DNA of 64,000 nt from Crocodylus rhombifer (taxonomy: Eukaryota; Chordata; Crocodylia; Crocodylidae). Both the position numbers and the translations under genes were made by a program. The stretch is taken from contig JAVSML010024002.1 in the NCBI GenBank assembly GCA_038503035.1, positions 438,587 to 502,586 on the forward strand. Reading direction: 5' to 3'. Under the pieces are notes generated by a model, which had not been told where the DNA came from, searched no databases, and saw only the letters and a list, made by a program, of their open reading frames with translations. Position 1 is the first letter of the stretch. Each line of letters starts with the position of its first letter. Positions 55,195 through 64,000 of this stretch are shown here, one piece after another.

Positions 55195-56080
55195 TCAAGA
55201 GACAAATAACAGCAGGTAGAGCCCAGGCAGCTAAATCAAGGGCTTGCCACAAGAAAAAAGGCAGCAAGGAAACACTGCAGTCTAGGTAATGAGAATCCCA
55301 TAAAAGGGCACACCTGCAACCAGTCAAATCATACAACCATATCTGCAGGCAGTTGGGTCCTGGAGATTGCAGAGGAGAGAACTTCTGGTCAGAAAGGCTG
55401 CAGGAGAGCACTTGGCTGACTCTTAAGCTGCCCTGGGAATACAAATAAGGTACTGAAGCCTTGCAGAGGCTTATGACCCAGGGTAGGTGGTGAAGTTTGA
55501 TTAAGCAGCCAGTGAGCTAAGAGTTTTAGTTATAACTAGTGCCCTTTTTTTCATTTTGGGTTTTTTACTGGCAGACTTGGTCACCGCAAAAGCAGGGCCA
55601 AGGGGCCCAGAGACTAAGCAGGGCCAAGGGGCCCAGAGACTAAGTAGTACTGGGGCCAAGGGCCATGAACCAAAGCAGGTTGGACAAGGGCTGGAGCCTA
55701 AAAGACAGATGCAGCACAGTGGGCCTGGGCTAGAAAGCCCAACAGGAGGAAAGGGGTTGGGAAAGCTGAGGTCCTGACACAAGGGAGTGATTGGAAAGTA
55801 ACATCTGTGAGGCATGAACATGCACAAGAGGTTGAAGACCACAAAATTTGCCTTTAAAGTGCTTAATGTGCTTGAGCACAGCTTGTTAGTGGATAAGGGC
55901 TTCCTCTGGGATCCCTTGAAAGTTTCCCTTTTCCAAGTTAAATAATTATGTCATGGCATGGCAGATGGGGAAAAAGAGGGGGGCACCCAAAGAACCAGGG
56001 TGAAGCAGGAGTTACATGGCCACCAGGGGAGCATTGTGGCCAATCCTGGGACCCAGTGCAATTGTTGCAGTTCACTTCTT
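55195..56080 (+). repeat. LTR-like dispersed repeat, copy 2
   Basis: Counterpart of 46225-47610. It has a cccataaaaggg box at 55297-55308, gtcagaaaggctgcaggaga, gactcttaagctgccctggg, a duplicated gggccaaggggcccagag unit, and an end with tttcccttttccaagttaa, ggcatggcagatgggg. Shorter than copy 1 from the TATA-like box onward. No protein recognisable. LTR nature is inference. Confidence 0.5.
55592..55643 (+). repeat. 26-base tandem duplication
   Basis: Two exact copies (55592-55617 and 55618-55643) beginning gcagggccaaggggcccag. They sit in the part of the LTR-like repeat that in copy 1 also has several ccagggccagagg words, so this section tends to expand. Confidence 0.88.
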
Positions 56081-56371
56081 TCCAGGATATAATAAATAGC
56101 ATTAGTCAGCCCATTCACAGGGATATATCCTAACTAAACCAATATTTCAAATAATTTTGGAGCAACTTGAACAGCAAGGTGATATACTGTCAACTAGTCA
56201 GTCTTTCCCTGGAGAGAGAGATGCATTTTTTGTGACACTTGGTAGATTATAGCAGCATGTTCCAGAGGCTATTCTATCAACCGTCCCTGCTGCATGTGTT
56301 TCTGATGGGCATTGTTCACTTTCTTATCTCCAGTTGCAAGAGCCACGAATAAAGTGTGTGTGTTGGCAATT

Positions 56372-56425
56372 GGGGGGGGGGGGCAGGGGAGGAGAAGTGG
56401 AGGGGGAGGGGAGGGGACAGGACTC
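56372..56425 (+). repeat. G-rich tract, G-quadruplex motif
   Basis: A run of 12 G (56372-56383) is followed by gcaggggagg, ggagggggaggggagggga. Far more than four G-runs of three or more lie close together, so a G-quadruplex could form on the plus strand. Confidence 0.8.
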
Positions 56426-58082
56426 CATTGAGTCCAAAACCAATGTCAGATAATTTGGGAACACCTCTGGACTTTCTCAACTGAGCACTTCTTAGGAATT
56501 ATCTGAGATGTTGCATGACTACCTTCTGCTAAGATTAAATCTGTACTACTTAAGGTACGGGCTATACTGCAATTCATGAGTTAAAGCATTCCACTTACCT
56601 GGAAGCTGTTCAATCAGTTTCTTTTAATACGATCATTCCTGCTCACCACCTATATCCAAGACATTTATCAGTCCTGTCACCCAAGGTCTCTTGATGTCAA
56701 CACATGTTACAAAAGTAGCAGAACAGCACATGGTGTAGAACTTGAAAAGGTATCAATTTGGCACTGAAGAAGTGGTTACAAAATAACTTGGGTGAAAAGT
56801 TCTATACACAAACCAGGTGTGCTGCTATACTGTTAGAAATGCATCCTTCATAAAGTATATAGGAGTGCTCAACCCCCAGCCTGCGGCCCTGTAGAGCTGT
56901 CATCTGGCCCCCAGGGCTCTCCAAGGATCTGAATCTGATGGTAGGGGAGCAGGTCTTAATTGCCACTCCCGTGCTGCCAAATTTCCAGAGCCCCATGGGC
57001 TGGATAGCAGGGCCATGCATGCCATATTGGGTGTGCTAGGCCTGATGTGGCCATGCACTGTTGGATCAAGGTGATGCAGGGCCTATTCTGACCATGCAGG
57101 ACCCAATCCATGCACTGACCCCAGGATCCCACCATTGGACACACCCCACACTCCTCATCCAGCCTCCATGGTCAGAAATTTGAGGCTCTGCATTAAACAA
57201 TATTCATCCATTTACCTGGAAGTTGTTTATCCATGCATTTCATCTGATCCAACTGTAATTCTTTCTGTGTTGATTGCATTCTGTTGCAAGAATTGGATGT
57301 CGAGCAAATGGAGAGAGCTCTATTCATTTGTATAGATCATATCACTTACTGGTTACCAAATTGTGAGCTTGAGTACCTGACTTCAGGCATCCAAATTTGA
57401 AGATTTTGGATTAAATTATTTTAACAATTGCAAACTTTAATGTTGGACAGTTTTTACTGACATATTGACTTTGTTGGCAGTTGCTGGTGCATGACACTGT
57501 TAAAGTCTCTATGGGACATGAATGATCCAAATTCTAAAAATTAGCCTGATCTATCAGAGCTTTGGAAAATAAAATACTCCTAAGTCTTGAGCAAAAATAT
57601 TACATAGATCCCATAAATGGTGGAGGGATGAATGGCATGAGACTGTGGTATCTGTGTGGAGTGACTATGCAAGTCACTAAAGCCCAAACCTCCAGGTTTG
57701 GGTCCCTAAAAATGCCTTTCCCCATCTTCTCCCTGCCCTCTTCCCCCAGAAACTGCTGGATATTCTGCAATTCCCAGGAACTTCTGATATAGCTACAGTT
57801 GGATTGGCCTTATCCAGATACCTAAACATGGACATGAGAACCTGAGTTTAGACATTACGTGGATACTTTTCTGCACAAATGACTTGGGGTACCCATGAAA
57901 CTAAGCAATGGAAAGTTCCTGTAAATGGCAAATACTTTGCTTTGGTATCTGAGACCAGAAGGAAACTTGCTGATGTATGCTAATTATGACTTACTTTGTT
58001 TTTCTACATGCCACATACAAGTCTCCAGATATGAAACATCTTGCAAACTCATGTACCAATTTAGGGGAAAATTGGTGAAGGA
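56426..58082. other. Non-coding, no gene seen
   Basis: No recognisable gene or mobile element. 56870-57170 is somewhat GC-rich with no clear feature. Confidence 0.45.
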
Positions 58083-58257
58083 GAATGCTTCCAAGAGAAA
58101 TGGTGCAGGCTCCTACCCTGGGGGTGTTTAAGAGGAGGTTAGATGCACATCTTGGTGGAGTCGTTTGACCCCAGTACTCTTTCCTGCCACGGCAGGGGGT
58201 CGGACTAGATGATCTGCTCAGGTCCCTTCCGACCCTAGAAACTATGAAACTATGAAT
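58083..58257 (+). mobile_element. CR1 3' end fragment, 'gaaactat' tail
   Basis: Words in order: gcttccaagagaaatggtgc, ctgggggtgtttaagaggag, gttagatgcacatcttggtg, ggcagggggtcggactagat, gatctgctcaggtcccttcc, gaaactatgaaactatgaat. 3' UTR and last codons of a CR1, close to the type at 19557 and 50787. Confidence 0.9.
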
Positions 58258-61200
58258 GCATATGTTCTCTACTTGTGAGCCCACTGGTAGAAAAGGTAGT
58301 AAGTCATGTAACAAGTACTGCACCCTGCAACACCTGGAGCAATTAGCCAGCTGGTTTCAGGCCATCCACCTGAGGGGCTGCAGGCTGGCTCAGTTGATCA
58401 GTAATGAGGGGAAGCTGACTGGGTGACCCAAAAGTAAAAAGAGACAGGAAGAGAAAGTGGAAGGGAAGATTTGGAGGGGAAAACTTTGGCCTGGAGAGAG
58501 AGGACTCCTCACCCTTGGGTCTTCCTTTTGAGAACTAACCCTGACTGGGAGTGCTAATTTTGGAATTGTTGGAAAATTCAAACCTGGCTTTGAAGCTTGT
58601 GTTGCTGGGCACATGCTATAGGCATGTCCATTGCTTGCTTGCTTGCTTTCCCCCCGAGTCCTGGGAAGTGGAAGAATGCAGGGCATTGCCATCCATTTCT
58701 GATCCCAGAGAGAGACTTGCTGGGACCAGATTAAAGGGCTCAAGGACTGATTTAAGCCAAGGTAGCTGACAACCTGCTACACACTCCTTCCATCTGATGC
58801 TTTTTTGAGGAGGTGAAAGTAATGCCTCCAAAAGACACGGAGGCTAAATCATTTTTAAAAGCCTTTCAGAGGCATTGAATAAAAGAACTATATGGGGATA
58901 GGAATAATTGCTGTTTTCTTATTTCTCTTTGCTAGTACTGCTAACTATTTTCTAGTTATACATCCTTTTATCTTCCTCAAAATTTACTTTTACAGTGTAG
59001 GTAAAAGTGCATTCCTCTTCTCTGGTATAGGAAGTGCTTGTGTGTAATTGTCATTAACTATACTGAAAGGTTGGTTCATTGTATATGGGCTGTATTTTGA
59101 GGAAGTCATAAGCATACTTCATCCATTGCAGCTACTCACTCTTTCTTCAGAATGAGATGGAAGTAGAGTCCTGAAAATACTTTGAGTACACAGGGTCATG
59201 ATATAGAAAAGAGAATCCGGAGTCTAATTATATCTTTATTTACAATCCTTTAACAGTTGGCTCAAGTAGAAGTAGAAGCATGTCTGAGCCAAACTGATCA
59301 GTTAAGAAGACTGAGGAGGTGCAATAAAAATGGGTACTTTTTCCTGTTGCTTAATTGTTTCCAAGCCCAACCTTCCTGTGTTCTTTAAATTCAAGGCACT
59401 TCTTTGGGAGGTCTTTGGCATAGCGTGGTGGTGGCCCCTGCCTAGTGTACTTCCATGTCCAGCATTGGTATCTCATGATAAAAGTTCCCACATTTTCATC
59501 AAAATGCTTCCAATTAAGAGCCTAACTGAATTTCCTATGTATCCTGATAGGTGTGGTTCTTACAAGAATAAAATAAGTAATTACTACATGACAAGAGCTA
59601 TACATTTCGGTTTTAGCACGATTGGAATAGTAATTTTCTTACTCTTGAGGCTAAGGCAGTCCTCAAACAGTTGCTGAATATTACTTTTTTTTCTTCTCTT
59701 TTTACAGGTAATGACAGACAAGAAAACGCATGATGTGCTTAATTATTTTATTTATTTATGTATTTATTTAACTAAGTAGCAACATGAAGGGTATGTGTGT
59801 GTATATATAAAGATAATGCCTCCAAGGTGCTTTGCTGCCCTACTTTCTGCCTGATACTGAGTGGTTTGGCAACTGCCAATCCTTCTGGATCACGGTACAT
59901 GCATGAGAGGTCACCCAGACAGACCTTTGATACTCAGTGGTAGCAGGAAAACCAACAACTGTCTGTGGAGCTGGAAAAGAAACTAAACACAAGAGCTAAC
60001 AGAGAAATTCTGTTTTGTATGCAGGTATACAATTCCCATTCACTCCTGTTGGAAATATAGGTGAGCAGATTCTGCTCATACAAGTTATTTGTTGATAAGG
60101 TGGCCAAGGAAAGTTTTGGTTCACCTCCCCCACCTTTTTTTATTTTTCAAAAGCTTACATGGTGATATCTCCCTCTTTATACCTATTGAGTTAATGTTTT
60201 GTTAAGTTATGTAAACCTTGTTCCACAGTATACAGAGTCAGCTTTTATTTAATATTTCTTTGATGTTTTATAACTCTTAATGGTCATAGTGTTTGTTCCC
60301 AGATGCATACATGGGGCTGTATGTGCTTCAGGGATGCGATAATCGTGGCCAAAAACAGCATAAACGGCAACCACCACTGCTATCTTTTATCAGGTCTTGA
60401 AACAGTCTCTTAAAATTTAAAGATTGGAAAAGATAACTCAGTAAGGGTCTCGTCCAAAGCTCATTGAAATTTCATGGAAAGTCTCTGTCCCGCATCTCTG
60501 TTTGCTTTAGTAGATCTTGCATTGGGCTTTAGATAACTAAAACCTTCCAAAACTAATTTATATTCATGAAATAAAGCAGAAGACAGGTTTTCCAGCATTC
60601 AAAATGTAGTCTGGTTTAGGTCAGTTTTTTACTTTGGATAGCAAACACTGATTTAACTGTGAAAAGCTTGTTGGCTCCTTGAACAGACTTTTCTGCCTAC
60701 ATCCCATGTGGCTTCCTATGCATATTTTGACCTACCCAAGTTTCAGCTGAGAAGTCCATAATAGGAATCAATTTTTGCTGTGGTGTGTACAGTGACTGTC
60801 ACTAAATTACATAATAATGTCCACTTTGTTCCTCTTCTGTAACTTCTGCTTGCCTGTCCTGAGTCTATGAGCAAGTTCAGGTGTGTACTACTCACCCCCA
60901 AAAGTCTGGGAACTGTTTACCACAGAATAGGTGCTGCCATAAATAATGAAAAGTAAAACATGACTTCAGTCTCACGTTTCATGTCTTCTCCTAAATAATC
61001 AATATTATTCTGCCACAGATATTCCACCCTGGGAATTATTTCCATCCATTGACTTATAATATTTATAAGCCAAATTCCTTGAAGGATTTAAAAAAAAAAA
61101 TAATTGAGAGATGTTATCCAAGGTGTTAAGCCATCAAGAGACCCTTCCTTTCAAAAGAGGCAGAGGGAATTAAAGAAAAAATAAAGGCAACAGTGGACTC

Positions 61201-62206
61201 CATTTAAGTCTTGACTCCCCGGAGCCCTGAAAAACTTAACCTTAGGTAGCTTAACCTAAGCTGCAAGTTAAGCAAAACAAAATCAGCATGGATGTGGGCT
61301 GCTTGGGCAGACCAGACAAATACTGTACTTGGGAACCAGCCTGAACAGGCTGCTACTGTACTCTGATTCCAGCTGAGGAAGTAGGCCGTTTAGAGAAGTC
61401 TCTTCCTGCCTGTCTTCCCCTCCTTGATACCACTATGTTTTGATCCCAAGGGGAGTAGGCCATTTGAACAATCCTACTCTTGCATTCCTCCACAAATAGC
61501 CTCTTCTAACCACTTAACTGTAATATCTTTTGTTCCTTTGGGTTCTTTTTTTTGTAACCTGAATCATTTGGTCTGCTACTTTAATGTGAATGTTGGGGCA
61601 GTCTCTCCGGCTTAGAAGGCAAGTACAAAGAAACATGTTGTTGGTGAGGAGCTAAGAGGTAACCACATATAACATTCCTGGAGTTGAATTCACTTGTGTA
61701 GTTTTCAGATGTTTAAAGAAACCACAGTCTAGTACAAATGGAATTCCCTTCCTTTTTTTAACTGAGTAAAAGTAACTATCCTAACCTTGACCTTATTCAA
61801 CTGTACAATACATTTCCTATATTTGGAGCTTAGAAAAACATTCTAAACTAGAATGTGATAATGAAAGCCCAAGAGCATTTTTTGGAAAATGGAGGGGAAA
61901 TATTTAATGTCCTATCTTTAACTATGTAAGTGAAAACAGTCCTCTATTGTTTTTTCTCTTAATACTTCAGTTTTACACTTCAAATTTGAATAAGCATGAC
62001 CTCTTCAAACCAGATGAGTTGCAATGAGTCCTTTACTCAAGTTTGGATGCCCAAAAGGACTTGGGCATGAAAGGAAATTTTTTTCCTCATGGAATAGTTG
62101 CACTGATAAACACACTTGGGATTAGGCTCACAAAGGGGAGTTAAGCACTTTAAATTTCTCTTTTCTAGCTTAGCTCACTTAGAGTGCTACCCCTAATTTG
62201 TCCCAG
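58258..62206. other. Non-coding; simple repeats only
   Basis: No recognisable exon or mobile element in about 3.9 kb. A (TTGC)n run lies at 58631-58649 and (TTTA)n at about 59742-59771. A very good-looking splice acceptor (T-rich then acag at 59707) is followed by 23 open AT-rich codons without a recognisable match. Frames of 110-117 codons at 58390-58743 (minus) and 59330-59677 (plus) carry no known domain. Confidence 0.4.
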
Positions 62207-62270
62207 ACATTGTACAGGAAGCCTAATTGGTGATTTTTACATTGTACAGGAAGCCTAATGTGTGATTTTA
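62207..62270 (+). repeat. 32-base tandem duplication at CR1 edge
   Basis: Units 62207-62238 and 62239-62270 both begin acattgtacaggaagcctaa and end tgattttt or tgatttta. The second unit runs into the CR1 endonuclease text (DFNYPDI). The CR1 similarity may start within either unit. Confidence 0.85.
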
Positions 62271-62485
62271 ATTATCCAGACATCTCCCTGGATGAGCACT
62301 CAGACAAGTTGGATTGGTCACAATCCTTCCTGACCTGTGTTGAGGAGCTCTTCCTGACTCAGGAGGTGCATGGGGCAACCAGAGGTGATGCTCTGCTAGA
62401 CTTGGTCCTGGCCAAAGGAGACAACCTGGTGACTGACTTCTGGGTGATAGTGACCATGAGCCATCATGTTCACTGTCCAATGTAA
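62258..62485 (+). pseudogene. CR1 endonuclease C-terminal relic
   Basis: A 75-codon frame: CDFNYPDISLDEHSDKLDW (GDFN of the APE-type endonuclease with G changed to C), LTCVEELFLTQEV, RGDALLDLVLAKGDNLV, then loss of the SDH motif by small changes (VTMSHHVH). It aligns in order with the intact endonuclease at 21292-22533. After it, the copy resumes only at SKEVI and VRPQLEYCIQSW words around 62545-62625, followed by IRG, RLGEDLVAVYK-like and C-terminal words to about 63030 with several frame changes. Inactive. Confidence 0.85.
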
Positions 62486-62555
62486 GGCAGACAAATCGGA
62501 TAGCAGGATTGAAGTCTTGGACTTACATGAGCAGGTCCAAGGAGGTGATTTTCAA

Positions 62556-62575
62556 CCCCCCCCCCCCCCCCCCCC
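62556..62575. repeat. Poly-C tract, 20 bases, inside CR1
   Basis: A run of 20 C between gtgattttcaa and tgcccataagacac. In other copies this place reads directly from 'gaggtgatt..tcccct' into 'ctggtgaggcc', so the C run replaced or expanded a short native C-rich stretch. Confidence 0.9.
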
Positions 62576-63140
62576 TGCCCATAAGACACTGGTCAGGCCG
62601 CAGTTGGAGTACTGTATCCAGTCCTGGGTGCTGCACTTCAGAAGGGATGTGGCCAGCACTGAGAGCATCCAGAGGAGGGCCACTTGCATGATCAGGGGGT
62701 AGGAGGGCAGACTCTGAGGAGAGGCTATGGGGCCTGAACCTGATCAGCCTTCACAAGAGAAGGCTGGGAGAGGATCTAGTGGCTGTCTATAAACTTACCA
62801 GGGGGGAACCAGAGGGGAATGGGTATGACCCTGTTCCCCCGAGCACCTCCCTGAGTATCAAGGAATAATGGCCACAAGTTGATTGAGAGTAATTTCAGGC
62901 TGGACATCAGGAGCCGTTACTTCACAGTCGGGGTGGCTAGGATCTGTAACCAGCTTCCAAGGGAAGTGGTGCTGGCTTCTACCTTGGGGGTCTTTAAGTG
63001 GAGGCTTGATGCCTACCTAGCTGGGGTCATATGAGCTTAAAACTTACCAGGGGTCATACGAGCCCAGTATTCATTCCTTCCCAGGGCAGGGGGCACAGAT
63101 TTGATGATCACTCGGGTCCCTTCTGACCCTACATCTATGA

Positions 63141-64000
63141 ACAACACAAGCCAGTTACCTGAACCCTCAGCCAAGGCTCATTGTGTTCTTAATCTGCATT
63201 CTGGTGTCGGGTCAAAAATATTGCCAGTCCTTTAGTTTTGTTTCTCAATTTATAATAACCACAAATAAAAACACTGGTAGTCTCTGTCAAGTTCCCCTTT
63301 TTCTTGAGAGTTCCCTTCTGGGGCAGACCCTTGTTATGCTGTCTACAAGTTCCTTGGGTCTATCTACATCCCTGTTGTCAAAGTCATAGGCATAACTTTG
63401 CCAAGTGGCAATCCATCATAGCAGTCTCTGTTCCCTTCAGGGATACCTCCCTGCACTGTTAATGATCACAGCTTGGATCCACACCCTGGTAAAATCAGCT
63501 ATCGAGCTGCTTCCTCGCCCTGGAAGTCCCAGTCTTCCCCACCTGGGGCACCTCACCATCCAGGCAGCATCCCTCCCTTAGTCCAGAGCTTTGCTCCCTA
63601 CTCTGAGTTCCCATTCAAAAAGTCTCTTTCAATCTTTTGCAGGTCCATGAAATCTTCAATTTTCAGCATCCCAAAGAATACCAGCAAGGCCATCTCTGCT
63701 CGGCATTGCTTCCCTGGATTACTTCTCTGGAGTCTTTCTGCCTGCACCTCTGTGCCGGCCCAGGTAAGTGTTTTGGTTTTTTTTCTTCCCCCCCCCGCCT
63801 CCCCCCAGTTCTGACCCCTTTCCAGAGGTTGGATTTTGTTCTTACACACCACATTTTGGAGTCTCCTCTCCTCCACCCAGAACTCCAGTGTCTTTTTAAA
63901 CTTCCTCGCTTCCCTTGCATCAGACCAGTTCACTTGTCTTAAAGGGACTGTGTCTGTATTAATGAAGCCTTGCTGCCGTGTTTCCGGCTTTAGCTCATCC
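63141..64000. other. Non-coding or partly exonic right edge
   Basis: Pyrimidine-rich on the plus strand with overlapping frames of 101-113 codons on both strands. Apart from the candidate exon at 63643-63763 nothing could be supported. The window ends without a recognisable feature. Confidence 0.35.
63643..63763 (+). other. Candidate exon with strong splice signals
   Basis: A pyrimidine-rich tract ending in cttttgcag precedes 63643 and the consensus donor CAG|GTAAGT follows 63763, leaving 121 bases. Two frames are open through the whole piece. One of them has an ATG at 63646 and ends in a leucine- and alanine-rich stretch (GLLLWSLSACTSVPAQ) that looks like a signal peptide core. No homolog is recognised, so this may be a non-coding exon, a first coding exon or chance. 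Nothing else of the supposed gene is identifiable in the window. Confidence 0.3.

Larger units (their letters stand above)
62239..63140 (+). mobile_element. CR1 copy with large internal deletion
   Basis: The copy starts in the endonuclease, jumps at about 62530 to the thumb of the reverse transcriptase, and continues to the 3' tail (gatcactcgggtcccttctg, accctacatctatgaac). Compared with 19557-22545 the whole reverse transcriptase core is missing. Twenty C are inserted at 62556-62575. A further duplication (ggggtcatatgagc / ggggtcatacgagc, 63023 and 63050) lies near the 3' end. The tail is a fifth type. Confidence 0.9.

Noticed and set aside
54673..55209. 178-codon plus-strand frame
   Set aside because: It begins in the C-rich block and has two rival frames; nothing conserved is visible.
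46225..56080. Endogenous retrovirus with internal genes between the two LTR-like repeats
   Set aside because: No retroviral gag, protease, polymerase or envelope-like text is recognisable between or near them, and the copies differ too much to be the two ends of one recent provirus.
59680..59775. Exon after a very good splice acceptor at 59707
   Set aside because: The following codons are AT-rich simple repeat (TTTA)n and give no plausible protein.
1..64000. CRISPR array, operon, prophage or bacterial system
   Set aside because: No regular direct repeats with spacers, no ribosome-binding sites before long frames, and the repeat content is vertebrate.

Overview
Organism and setting. The window looks like nuclear DNA from a sauropsid vertebrate, most likely a crocodilian. 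I see no bacterial gene order and no confident host protein-coding gene. What dominates is CR1-type non-LTR retrotransposons with tails such as ggtcggaagggacc (minus copies) and gacctcctgaggtccc (plus copies). With them are hAT-like MITEs, foldback repeats, MIR-like SINE remnants and several long C or G homopolymers. I judge the 3' tail types to be crocodilian-like from memory. A turtle is the main alternative, and no database search was made.

Layout. 1-9 kb is unique-looking intergenic or intronic DNA with weak old repeats, a GC-rich palindromic repeat block (1460-1900), a GC-rich segment with two X-box-like palindromes (about 3.3 kb) and a GC-rich degenerate repeat (8110-8712). 9.8-17.7 kb holds a MIR remnant, two MITEs, two short CR1 tails and the minus-strand reverse transcriptase relic of a different LINE ending in a zinc-finger-like motif (13200-14065). 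19.6-22.5 kb is the largest element: a roughly 3 kb minus-strand CR1 with endonuclease, reverse transcriptase and C-terminal region, broken by three frameshifts and with a mutated catalytic box. 24.5-25.9, 31.3-32.4, 36.9-37.8, 39.5-41.0, 42.1-42.4 and 44.2-44.6 kb hold further 5'-truncated CR1 copies. 46.2-48.5 and 55.2-56.1 kb hold two copies of an LTR-like dispersed repeat and a pair of direct repeats of about 230 bp. 54.2-54.9 kb has a foldback with arms of about 95 bases and a GC-rich block. 62.2-63.1 kb is a CR1 with a large internal deletion, and 63.6 kb has a 121-base candidate exon with good splice signals.

How it works together. I find no operon, pathway or intact mobile element. 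Every retrotransposon reading frame is broken, so the present copies are fossils; MITEs and SINE-like repeats would have depended on enzymes encoded elsewhere. At least 16 CR1 insertions with about five different 3' tail types point to repeated waves of CR1 activity. I did not find a convincing new biological system. The observations most worth checking are the tRNA-like foldback repeats, the 54.3 kb foldback, the LTR-like pair and the candidate exon near the right edge.
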